From Paenibacillus sp. IHBB 10380 (lineage in GTDB: Bacteria > Bacillota > Bacilli > Paenibacillales > Paenibacillaceae), in NCBI RefSeq assembly GCF_000949425.1, contig NZ_CP010976.1:5208001-5272000 (forward strand): a DNA stretch of 64,000 bases. The letters are read 5' to 3'. Shown piece after piece: positions 27,478-35,924 of this stretch. Numbering within the stretch: the first letter of the stretch is position 1; every line of letters starts with the position of its first letter. Made by a program: the position numbers and the translations under genes. Under the pieces are notes generated by a model. It was not told where the DNA came from, did no database searches, and saw only the letters and a list, made by a program, of their open reading frames with translations.

Positions 27478-29217
27478 TTACTCTATACTTTCGACTTCAA
27501 AGACAGGAATCGACGTTAACTCGTCGTTCACATATAAGTCTTCGTAATTATTAAATGTTCCTACTACAGTGATGGGTCCTTCATAGAAATCAAAGTCTCC
27601 GATCAACTTCACGTATCCGTAGCTCATTTCGGCGTAGGCCTCCTTGTTACCTGTTTGTATCACACGGGTACTGAATTTCACTTTTTCGCCGATATATCCA
27701 ACCAGATTATCCACTGCAATGTCAGTATAGTCTGGTTGAATGCCTACAAACGGAAAGCTGTCACCGGATCGCTGATAGATGGCGATGTGGCCTGCCCCTT
27801 CGTCGTTTGGATTATCGACGAACAGAGTACCCTTCTCGTCTAATTGATATCCATCAGCGTCTATTTGAAATAGGGTAACTATACGATCTGTCTGTACTTC
27901 GAAGGCAGAGTACATCGCGATACGACTAAGTGAGTCTGCCTCAACAAGGATGACTGGAGTTGCAGGGGTGCTAAGTTGCTCATCCACTCGGATGCCTCGG
28001 ATCGGCATAGTTTGCGTGATATTAGAACTGGACAAGATGTGCACAAGACCCTCGGAATCCATTTCTCCGAAATATAGGGTGTTCTGCTCATCCACTGCGA
28101 TGACATAGACCCGAGCTCCGAAACGGTTACTTCCAGTGATGATATGACTATAGGTGTGAGAGCTATCTTTATTTTGTAGAAGACGTATAGGCTCGTGGAT
28201 GGTCCAAGCTCGCTCGGCTGCGGTTATCTCGTCTTCTGTATTGTGGTAGGCGTTGAGTCCTTCATAGATCTCAATGGCTTGCTCGAATTGAGCAGAGGCC
28301 ACTTTGCGCTTAGCCGAATTAAGCCATTGAAGTACCTGAGCCTCAATCTCATCGAGTACGCTAGAATTTAGATTTCCACGGGTTGCGAAGTCGGTATAAT
28401 CCTTAGCATGCGAAGTGAACGCGGCGTAGTTCTCCTTTTGAGCATCTTTTTGGAAGATTGTTCTGCTAATCGCGTTAGCCTTGTCGATCACCCAATCCGC
28501 TGTAACGCTATGGGAAGTGTAATCTGAGAACATGGCTAATGATGTGTCTAGTACAACCTTAAATTGACCAGCAGAAGCCATTCGCGTTAGCTTGGTACTA
28601 TCATAGGTTGTGAATTTGCCATATAACTGAGTTTGCTTCTTATCCTTATTTCCGAAAAATACATCTGGAATCGCAAGTAGGTTCCATTTGAAAGATTCAT
28701 CTGAATAGTCGGACTTAGATAAGTTGATCTTCATTTGTTCATAGAACAGTGTTTTAAACTCTTGGAAATATCGAGTCATGTCATCGGAAATGCCATACTG
28801 CGCGGAAATCTCCTTATAGTAAGGAATGTAGGGACTTCCTTCCTTCATAAAAGAAGCGCGAACAGTAGTTAACTCAGCGTATACGTTTAACAATTCGTAG
28901 AAGTCCTGATTGCCACTTGCGTGGCTTGCCTTAAGATCAAGTACGGAAAGCTTCTCTTTGATCTGAGTAATGGGGGCAAGCGCCTCTAGGCGTGAGGAAA
29001 TCTCTTGCTCTTTATACCGAATAGACTTGTTGTTCTGAGCTTTGTGGTACCAAGTTTCGGCCTCAACGAGGTTCTGCTCTTCATAGAGGCGATTTGCCTC
29101 AGTCAGCCAGGAAATCTTTTGTTGGATGTGATAACCCTTTATGCCAATCAGGATGCCAACGGCAATACATAACAAAATCAAAATATTTTGCAGGGTTAGG
29201 GCCCGTTTAATCGTCAT
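27478..29217 (-). CDS. Membrane-anchored extracytoplasmic protein of the VWA/tubulin-like cluster
   Basis: 579 residues with one N-terminal transmembrane helix (about 11-30, ILILLCIAVGILIGI) and the rest outside. Residues about 35-320 are helical with a TPR-like start (LTEANRLYEEQNLVEAETWYHKAQ). A beta-rich middle (about 340-480) reads like propeller blades, and the C-terminus (about 490-579: VGYIGEKVKFSTRVIQ onward) looks like an OB-fold. No enzyme motif. Last gene of a minus-strand trio divergent from the large plus-strand operon, so probably the outward-facing part of that complex. I do not recognise a named family. Confidence 0.75.
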   Translation of the reverse strand: MTIKRALTLQNILILLCIAVGILIGIKGYHIQQKISWLTEANRLYEEQNLVEAETWYHKAQNNKSIRYKEQEISSRLEALAPITQIKEKLSVLDLKASHASGNQDFYELLNVYAELTTVRASFMKEGSPYIPYYKEISAQYGISDDMTRYFQEFKTLFYEQMKINLSKSDYSDESFKWNLLAIPDVFFGNKDKKQTQLYGKFTTYDSTKLTRMASAGQFKVVLDTSLAMFSDYTSHSVTADWVIDKANAISRTIFQKDAQKENYAAFTSHAKDYTDFATRGNLNSSVLDEIEAQVLQWLNSAKRKVASAQFEQAIEIYEGLNAYHNTEDEITAAERAWTIHEPIRLLQNKDSSHTYSHIITGSNRFGARVYVIAVDEQNTLYFGEMDSEGLVHILSSSNITQTMPIRGIRVDEQLSTPATPVILVEADSLSRIAMYSAFEVQTDRIVTLFQIDADGYQLDEKGTLFVDNPNDEGAGHIAIYQRSGDSFPFVGIQPDYTDIAVDNLVGYIGEKVKFSTRVIQTGNKEAYAEMSYGYVKLIGDFDFYEGPITVVGTFNNYEDLYVNDELTSIPVFEVESIE

Positions 29218-29263
29218 AGGATTATAGCCTCTTCGACTTTTAATTTGAGAATCGGTATTTTAT

Positions 29264-30178
29264 TTATCCTTGCGTGTAATTTTCACTATGAATACGAGAT
29301 ACTTCTTCCGCTAAGGAACCCCATGATTGATCGGGATTTTGGCGAATAAGCTGATATAACCGCATGAAACGGTCCTTGGGCAGGTAGCGAGCATAACGAC
29401 GGAAGAACTCAGGATAAGATTGAACATATTTTTTCATTCTTACAGCGGCGCCAGCCACGCCGGTCATAATGTCTCTCCCATGCTCCATTTCTAGAATCTG
29501 AGGCTCATAGGTTAGAACGTAACGAATGGTTTGATTCTTTATAAGTTCTCGCTGTACTTTGGATATTTCACCTATATAAGAGGCAAGTTCACTATCAAAG
29601 TCTTTGAGGAGTAGCGGTTCAAGGACGAGATCCATATCTTTGCGCAATATGAAACTCTGTAAAAGTACTATCTGTTGTAGGCGAATTCGGTCATTATGTA
29701 CTAAAGTACTGATTTCGCGCAGCATTTCATAAGTGAGGACTGCATCCTCTTGTAAATGAGCAACCGCAGTTTGGCGATTATGCTTAATGCCTTCAATAAT
29801 TCGGGCTTGCTCACCTAAGATCAAGTTTTCCATCTCTTGTGGGATAACGTAAGGCATCATTTTTCTTTGAACTTTCCATAACAATAGGATAAGGAGGATG
29901 CCTACGACGGCACAGAGGCCCATCTGCATATAGTCATCTCCCAACCAGACGCCCACTAAGGTGAATAGGAGTGTTGCCAGAAGTTCATTTCTCATAGACC
30001 GTTTAGCTTTTATCGTAGCTTTCGTATGGATAGGCATCAGTGAATCTTTGCCACAGACTGCACACCGATCCTCCCAAAGGATTGTGAATGATTTGCAATG
30101 ATTGCATGTTCTCAATTTCTCATAGTTATATTTAGTTTGATGGAAGGGTGATATGGTGACGGGTCTTTTTTTATTCAT
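29264..30178 (-). CDS. Zinc-ribbon membrane protein of the cluster
   Basis: The chosen ATG at 30178 overlaps the last codons of the 51-residue gene upstream (ATGAATAA), which supports it over earlier in-frame ATGs. The 304-residue product starts with a cytoplasmic four-cysteine zinc ribbon (CNHCKSFTI, then CAVCGKDS; about residues 25-45), has two transmembrane helices (about 70-110) and a helical cytoplasmic tail of about 190 residues. It could dock the cytosolic NTPases at the membrane. GAGGGT lies about 11 nt upstream. No named family recognised. Confidence 0.72.
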   Translation of the reverse strand: MNKKRPVTISPFHQTKYNYEKLRTCNHCKSFTILWEDRCAVCGKDSLMPIHTKATIKAKRSMRNELLATLLFTLVGVWLGDDYMQMGLCAVVGILLILLLWKVQRKMMPYVIPQEMENLILGEQARIIEGIKHNRQTAVAHLQEDAVLTYEMLREISTLVHNDRIRLQQIVLLQSFILRKDMDLVLEPLLLKDFDSELASYIGEISKVQRELIKNQTIRYVLTYEPQILEMEHGRDIMTGVAGAAVRMKKYVQSYPEFFRRYARYLPKDRFMRLYQLIRQNPDQSWGSLAEEVSRIHSENYTQG

Positions 30179-30326
30179 GGCGCTTATTACCCTCACCATT
30201 GACAATGGATATAAGTAGTTCGTCAATTTCCTCGGAGGTGGGCGATTTTTTACGATTAGAGAAATAAGAAATTGAATTTAGACTAACAAAAAGAATCAAA
30301 ACTCCAAGACAAACGTATGTAACCAT
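30171..30326 (-). CDS. Small single-pass membrane protein (51 aa), first gene of the minus-strand trio
   Basis: ATG at 30326 follows AAAGGAAA with good spacing. The protein is MVTYVCLGVLILFVSLNS (one transmembrane helix), then basic SNRKK and an acidic tail SEEIDELLISIV, predicted N-out/C-in. Its stop TAA (30171-30173) lies within the start of the zinc-ribbon gene, an 8-nt overlap that implies translational coupling. Too short for many gene callers. No homologue recognised; the coupling and the strong ribosome site are the evidence. Confidence 0.65.
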   Translation of the reverse strand: MVTYVCLGVLILFVSLNSISYFSNRKKSPTSEEIDELLISIVNGEGNKRHE

Positions 30327-30699
30327 GTTGAGTTTCCTTTCTCATCGTTGATATAAGAATTCTGACCCATAGGAAGAGTCTGGAAAGCTGGGTACTAGCA
30401 TTGAACTTTGAAAGGTTTAATTATATCATATTATTAGAGACGATGGCAGAATCTAGTGCATGAATTTACATAATTTATAAATTTATACATTATATTTATG
30501 TAACCTTAAGAGTGTCTTAAGGGATTTTTAAGACTTTTCACCTACAGTTACATGTAGAGTGGAGATCATTATAACGATCTAGAATGAACTAAAGACGACC
30601 TGCATATTCTTGTCTTTAATCTAATCTATAGAGTTTGAAGAGTATAAACTTTAGTTCAATGCTAGCTATCTACACATCTTACTATAAAGGAGTAACACT
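30327..30699. promoter_or_regulatory. Divergent promoter region with two dyads
   Basis: This 373-bp AT-rich interval must drive both arms of the VWA/tubulin-like cluster. It holds CTACAGTTACATGTAG (30542-30557, arms CTACA/TGTAG) and AGATCATTATAACGATCT (30563-30580, palindromic at 16 of 18 positions), good candidates for a repressor operator. I could not place -35/-10 boxes with confidence, and no reading frame is evident. Confidence 0.5.
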
Positions 30700-32484
30700 A
30701 TGCTTCGGAGAAACCAACTTACATTCCGTCTACTGATGGTCTTATCTTTATTGTTGATGCCGTTGTCTGGCAGACTGCCTGAAGCTTCGGCTGCTCAGCG
30801 GGCTTCACAAATTGATGCTATGCTCGTTGTGGATGCTAGTAATTCCATGAAGACGAGCGATCCTAATAAAATCGGTAATGAAGCGATGAAGATGTTTATT
30901 GATATGTTGTCAGCTCAAGGAGATAAGGTTGGGATTATTGCTTATACCGATCAGATTCAGCGAGAGAAGGCACTACTTGAGATAAAGTCAACGGCTGATA
31001 AAGAAGATTTGAAACAGTTCATCGATCAATTAGATCGTGGACCTTACACAGATACGGCAGTAGGGATCAAGGAGGCTGTCAAAGTTCTGCAGCAAGGATC
31101 TGACCCCTCCCATGAGCCAATGATCGTATTACTAGCGGATGGTAATAACGATTTCAACAAAACAAAGGGTAGAACGCAATCTCAATCGGATCAGGAATTG
31201 ACTCAAGCCGTTGCAGATGCGAATAAGAGTGGTATCCCGGTCTATACCATTGGTCTCAATGCTGATGGAAAACTAAATAAGGATGCGCTTGCTCAGATCT
31301 CTAAGCAAACAAGCGGGAAAGCATTCTCAACAGATTCGGCAGATGATTTACCACAAATCTTAAGCGAAATATTTGCCAGCCATCTGAAGCTGAAGATTGT
31401 ACCTATTCAGTCCATTAATGCGAACGGTAGTTATCAGGATGTAACGATTAATGTACCGAATAGTAACGTACTTGAAGCGAATATTTCTATCATGTCCAAT
31501 AAACCTGTTGAAGTGAAGCTGATGGACCCAACAGGAGCTAGCAAGTCCATCCCAGCATCCGATATCTTATTCTCTGAGTCTAAGAGTTATTCTTTACTGA
31601 AGCTTCTTTCACCTGTAAAAGGTGATTGGAAGTTGCAGGTAAAAGGGGTAGCCAAAGACAAGATCGACATTAATCTTGTTTTTAATTACGACATGGAACT
31701 TACGATGGATCCTTTACCCAGCAAGGCCTATAAGAAGGGTGATAAGATCGATATTAAGTCCCATTTAGTTAGTGGTGGTCAGAATCTACAGAATAATGCG
31801 CTCTATAACAATATGACTGCTAAAATCATAGTGACAGATTTAGATACAGGTGACACCAAAGAGGTAGAAATGAACAATAGTGGCGATCTTTTTGAAGGTA
31901 CTTATAAAGTAGCTGATCGACATGAATATGAGATTAAGGTTAGAGCAGAGGATAAAAGTTTTTACCGAGAGACAGAACCTGTGAAGATTAGTGCCAAAGC
32001 GGGTGGAGCAAGTACAAGCAACCCTTTGACAGGATCGGATGTGCCAGATAAGAAGTCATCTCCACTTCTGCCCATTATCATTGGTGTTATAGCACTCGCA
32101 GTGATTGCTGCAGCAGCCTATTTCATTCTAACGGCGATGAGAAAGGCGAACCGAGGTTTTGTAGGTCAATTGGTTGTTGAGATTCGTGATGAGAACACAG
32201 GCGAGAAAACATATCCACAGTATAAGAAATTGACTGCCTTCAAGGGTAAATTCAATCTTCATCAGGTACTACAGCTAGCGCCTGAATTGAAGGAAACGGA
32301 CAAAATTATGTTCGTCCCAGGCAAAAATGATCGAATATTGCTGAAGAATGGCTCCACGGTGAATATAGAGAAATCAGGACGGGTAACGGATGCTACTCAA
32401 GGTCTTGAGCTGAAAAGTGGAGATCGGATCACGATTCCACTACAAAGTGTAGATAAGACCATTCTGATCGAATATCTGGTGTAA
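30700..32484 (+). CDS. Extracytoplasmic VWA-domain protein with cytoplasmic tail
   Basis: 594 residues, ATG 7 nt after AAAGGAG. Signal segment (about 8-32), then a von Willebrand A domain (about 38-225) with a full metal-ion-dependent adhesion site: DASNS at 45-49, Thr in YTDTAVG, Asp in LLADGNND. Beta-sandwich domains occupy about 230-440, one transmembrane helix about 456-480, and a cytoplasmic domain of 114 residues follows (FVGQLVVEIRDENTGEK onward). It can bind a ligand outside and signal inside. First gene of the operon with the tubulin-like protein. Confidence 0.85.
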   Translation: MLRRNQLTFRLLMVLSLLLMPLSGRLPEASAAQRASQIDAMLVVDASNSMKTSDPNKIGNEAMKMFIDMLSAQGDKVGIIAYTDQIQREKALLEIKSTADKEDLKQFIDQLDRGPYTDTAVGIKEAVKVLQQGSDPSHEPMIVLLADGNNDFNKTKGRTQSQSDQELTQAVADANKSGIPVYTIGLNADGKLNKDALAQISKQTSGKAFSTDSADDLPQILSEIFASHLKLKIVPIQSINANGSYQDVTINVPNSNVLEANISIMSNKPVEVKLMDPTGASKSIPASDILFSESKSYSLLKLLSPVKGDWKLQVKGVAKDKIDINLVFNYDMELTMDPLPSKAYKKGDKIDIKSHLVSGGQNLQNNALYNNMTAKIIVTDLDTGDTKEVEMNNSGDLFEGTYKVADRHEYEIKVRAEDKSFYRETEPVKISAKAGGASTSNPLTGSDVPDKKSSPLLPIIIGVIALAVIAAAAYFILTAMRKANRGFVGQLVVEIRDENTGEKTYPQYKKLTAFKGKFNLHQVLQLAPELKETDKIMFVPGKNDRILLKNGSTVNIEKSGRVTDATQGLELKSGDRITIPLQSVDKTILIEYLV

Positions 32485-32531
32485 CAAGCAATCGTAATCA
32501 AGGCAAAATATTTCCCTTAGGAGGAATTAAT

Positions 32532-35500
32532 ATGAAACCGATCGTTAGAGAGCATATACAGCAGTTAGATGTTTCGTTAGGTGGGGGAATTGTAAGTGAC
32601 AAAATCCGGGTAGATACCATTGATAATCCGATTCTAATTATTGGACTTGGAGGTACGGGAATTGATGCGTTACTTCGTTTGAAATATCAAATTAACCGTC
32701 GGTTTAAGCTACCAGCAGATCCGCAGTCTAAGAAGAAACGGGATAAGCCCGACAATGTTGAATTTCTAGCTTTTGAGACGAATGAACAAGATCGTGCGAA
32801 GAAATACAAAGGGGTTGGACTTGACCCTATTAATGAATTCGTACTTCTATCGAACGCGGAGATTGGTGGACTTCTACAGAATCGTAGCATTCTGGAGCCC
32901 TACATTACAGATTGGTTATCACCTGAAATGAGTATTACAGACGGGATGAATGGAGCAGCGGGGGTGCGTCAAGCAGGCCGATTGCTGTTGTTTACGAAGA
33001 TCAATCAAGTGGTTCAGGCCATCGATAAGAAGATCAAGACGCTTTCTGTGGGTACCAATAAGAAATTAATGGTGTTCTTGCTTACTGGTCTATCTGGAGG
33101 TACGGGCAGTGGTTGTTTCCTTGATATCGCGTATATCGTAAGAGGGATTATTGAGCGTGACCATGGATCAGCGGGAATTGATCGGGTTAACACCCTAGGG
33201 TATTTGTTTACACCGGATATCAATTTATCTAACAAGAGCTTAAGTGAGCATACCCGTGAATATATTAAAAAGAATGGTTACGCGGCACTCAAAGAGCTCG
33301 ATTATTGGATGAACGTGGATAGCCGAGGAGAACGATTCCAGCAGAAGTATGGAAACATTCTAACGGTGAACTCGCCACTTCCGCCTTTTAATTTATGTCA
33401 TTTGATTTCGGCGACGAATATGGAAGGTAAGCTGCTTGAGAATGCGTATGATTACTGCATGAATGTAACTGCTGAGAATATTACGAACTTTATGGCTAGT
33501 GAAGAGAAGGCTTCGGGTGAGGAATTCGCTATTCATGACTATATCAGCAACATTCGTACGAACATTGCACAGATGAACAAGGTATATCCAGCGAATTATG
33601 AATACAACATTATTGGGGCATCCTCTGCGGTTCTACCTATTGAAGAGATGACGACTTACTTGGCATACCGACTATTTGGCAAAATGGAGAAGATGTTTGA
33701 GAAAGCCCCTAGTCAAGATGATGTTGAGAATTTTGCTCGTAAGTTGGGTGTGGATCTCGACACCATGACTAAGACATTCGAATCTCGCGTACCTGAGCCA
33801 CTTCCTGGTTATCAGAATAGTGAGCGACTCAGCTATAGTAATGTCGTGAAGACGCAGGTTGTGAATATGGATACAGAACTGGAACAGAATTTTCTTGCTC
33901 GTGCACGTGAGGAATATATTAAAGCTAAGAAACAGCTTCCAGGAGAGCTTGTAGAGCAGTTCACAGAGCAGATACGTAGAATATTCCTTCATCCAGAACA
34001 AGGACCATTCTACGTATCACGGCTTATTTATTCGGAAAAAGGCTTCAGCTTACTCAAAATGTTACTCTCTTATATTGAGGCATTACGTGAGAGCCTACAC
34101 CGGATTCCGCGAGATATTGATGCAGCAAGAGAGCAAGCTAATGAGAGAATGGGCGATGCCAAGAGTGCATTCGTGTCTAAAGATAAGAAGAAGAATGTAT
34201 ATATTGAAGCTAAAATTAATGAATATTGGCTACAGGCTGATGTAGAGCGCACGGAACAGCTCATTGAGTTCTATGAAGATTTATATGATTTATTGAATAA
34301 GGAAAACAATCGCATTTATAACGTATTTACAGAAATTTTGAACGCATTGAATGCTATTTTCTCCAAAAACGGCGATATTCTACTAAGTGGTGACGAACAA
34401 GCAGATCACAAGGGTAACAAAACGTATTATTGGAATCTGGTCAGTGTCCCTGACATTTCTAAAGTGATCAGTAAGATGATGGGACAGAAAGATGTAGATG
34501 ATCTGATCCGCGACTTTACATCGGAATTGTTGAATCACTCGGATCAGTGGGTTAGAGAACAAGACATTGACATTGTGAGCTCAATTTCTGATTTCCTAAG
34601 CGATAAATTCGGAGATTTAATTACGCAATCGATGGAAGATTTCCTAATTATGAAATATGGCGAGCAAGAATCGATTGAGAAATTGGTTGAACGAAATATT
34701 GCCAGCAAATTGAATGATGAAGCCGTTCCTGTATTCCATTTGAGCAATAGTTCAGGCAACTTATATTTCCCATCATGGGGTTTTGTTTCGGTGCCTGTGC
34801 AGTCGCCGAGCATTCTTAAGGGTATACGTAACTTCCAGAACAATAATGTCGGTAATGCGCACTTTACGATCAAAGAAAGTCAAGTGAAGAACCGTATATT
34901 CTGGTTGAATACGAAGAATGGGGTCCCTTTATTCGTCTATACACCGCTCAAAGTTTACGAGGAAAGCTATGAACGAACCATTCTCGATAAGGAAGGCATT
35001 GGACGTCATTTGGTTCAAACAGATGATATCAATTGGACATACCTTCCTTCACCCATTCCAGAAAAGTCATGGGGAGATACGTATTCGAACAGTCGTGTTA
35101 AAGGATACAATGCGCGTGTCCGTAATGAGTTTGATAGAGCGGTGGCATTGAAGGTTATTACAGCGAAGAGTATTGATCAGAATACGAGCAATCGTTATGC
35201 CGTTGTCATGACTGTACCTTTTGACTTGGAGGATACACTTTCTGGATATGATCTACAATTGAAAGTTCCTAAGCCTAATTTAGGTGAAGTGAAGCGGGCA
35301 ATGAACGAGCTTAAACGATTACTTTCAGAAGGACTTGAGAAAGTAGCGACTAAAGATATTTTTAGTAGTATCTCAGAAGATTTCGCCAAGGAAAATCTTA
35401 TACGTTCACCTGAACTGATTGCCCGAGTTCGTGAAGAATTAGCGAAATATGATGCCATAAGTACACAGTTGGCTGAATACGAGCAATTGCTAGGACTACA

Positions 35501-35921
35501 TCAGGATGAGGATAAATGGCTGGACCAATTCATCGAAGCTCTCTATACAGAGACCATTACGAAGAAGGGTGCTCTCTATGTCTATGACCGAGATCCTGAA
35601 GAGGAAGCTTGGGAACCATTCGCCAATCTTATGAAGAGTCATAACTATGTGGAGTATGAGGTGTTCGAGCATTTCCGTAAATTGGATGAGAGAAGCAAGA
35701 GTACGCTGCTTCGGAAAGCATCACGCCGGGGTTCGGAATTAACATCATCCGAAGATATTGCTCCGCTTCTTACGAAGCTGGATACATTATATGAGACATT
35801 TCTGGATGGACGAGATCGGCTAGAGTACGAGAAGATTGAGTTGGCTAATGGAGAAGAAACATACCAATTCTACAAACAAATGTTAGCTAAACTAAACGAC
35901 ATTCGAAGAAAGTTGAAATAA
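32532..35921 (+). CDS. Tubulin/FtsZ-like GTPase of the Tubulin_2 type
   Basis: 1129 residues behind TAGGAGG. The N-terminal GTPase-like domain (about 25-480) has a glycine-rich first loop (LIIGLGGTGIDALLRL, about 34-50) and the tubulin signature loop GGTGSG (about 189-195, in LTGLSGGTGSG), which contacts the nucleotide phosphates in tubulin and FtsZ. The rest is helical with coiled-coil stretches (about 530-620, 910-1010) and no transmembrane segment. I infer nucleotide-dependent assembly in the cytoplasm or at the membrane with the partners encoded next to it. Polymerisation is unproven. Confidence 0.78.
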   Translation: MKPIVREHIQQLDVSLGGGIVSDKIRVDTIDNPILIIGLGGTGIDALLRLKYQINRRFKLPADPQSKKKRDKPDNVEFLAFETNEQDRAKKYKGVGLDPINEFVLLSNAEIGGLLQNRSILEPYITDWLSPEMSITDGMNGAAGVRQAGRLLLFTKINQVVQAIDKKIKTLSVGTNKKLMVFLLTGLSGGTGSGCFLDIAYIVRGIIERDHGSAGIDRVNTLGYLFTPDINLSNKSLSEHTREYIKKNGYAALKELDYWMNVDSRGERFQQKYGNILTVNSPLPPFNLCHLISATNMEGKLLENAYDYCMNVTAENITNFMASEEKASGEEFAIHDYISNIRTNIAQMNKVYPANYEYNIIGASSAVLPIEEMTTYLAYRLFGKMEKMFEKAPSQDDVENFARKLGVDLDTMTKTFESRVPEPLPGYQNSERLSYSNVVKTQVVNMDTELEQNFLARAREEYIKAKKQLPGELVEQFTEQIRRIFLHPEQGPFYVSRLIYSEKGFSLLKMLLSYIEALRESLHRIPRDIDAAREQANERMGDAKSAFVSKDKKKNVYIEAKINEYWLQADVERTEQLIEFYEDLYDLLNKENNRIYNVFTEILNALNAIFSKNGDILLSGDEQADHKGNKTYYWNLVSVPDISKVISKMMGQKDVDDLIRDFTSELLNHSDQWVREQDIDIVSSISDFLSDKFGDLITQSMEDFLIMKYGEQESIEKLVERNIASKLNDEAVPVFHLSNSSGNLYFPSWGFVSVPVQSPSILKGIRNFQNNNVGNAHFTIKESQVKNRIFWLNTKNGVPLFVYTPLKVYEESYERTILDKEGIGRHLVQTDDINWTYLPSPIPEKSWGDTYSNSRVKGYNARVRNEFDRAVALKVITAKSIDQNTSNRYAVVMTVPFDLEDTLSGYDLQLKVPKPNLGEVKRAMNELKRLLSEGLEKVATKDIFSSISEDFAKENLIRSPELIARVREELAKYDAISTQLAEYEQLLGLHQDEDKWLDQFIEALYTETITKKGALYVYDRDPEEEAWEPFANLMKSHNYVEYEVFEHFRKLDERSKSTLLRKASRRGSELTSSEDIAPLLTKLDTLYETFLDGRDRLEYEKIELANGEETYQFYKQMLAKLNDIRRKLK

Positions 35922-35924
35922 ACC

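Noticed and set aside
32532..33120. Possibility that the 1129-residue protein is FtsZ
   Set aside because: It is far too long, lacks the FtsZ C-terminal peptide and is not near ftsA or dcw genes; only the tubulin loop is shared.
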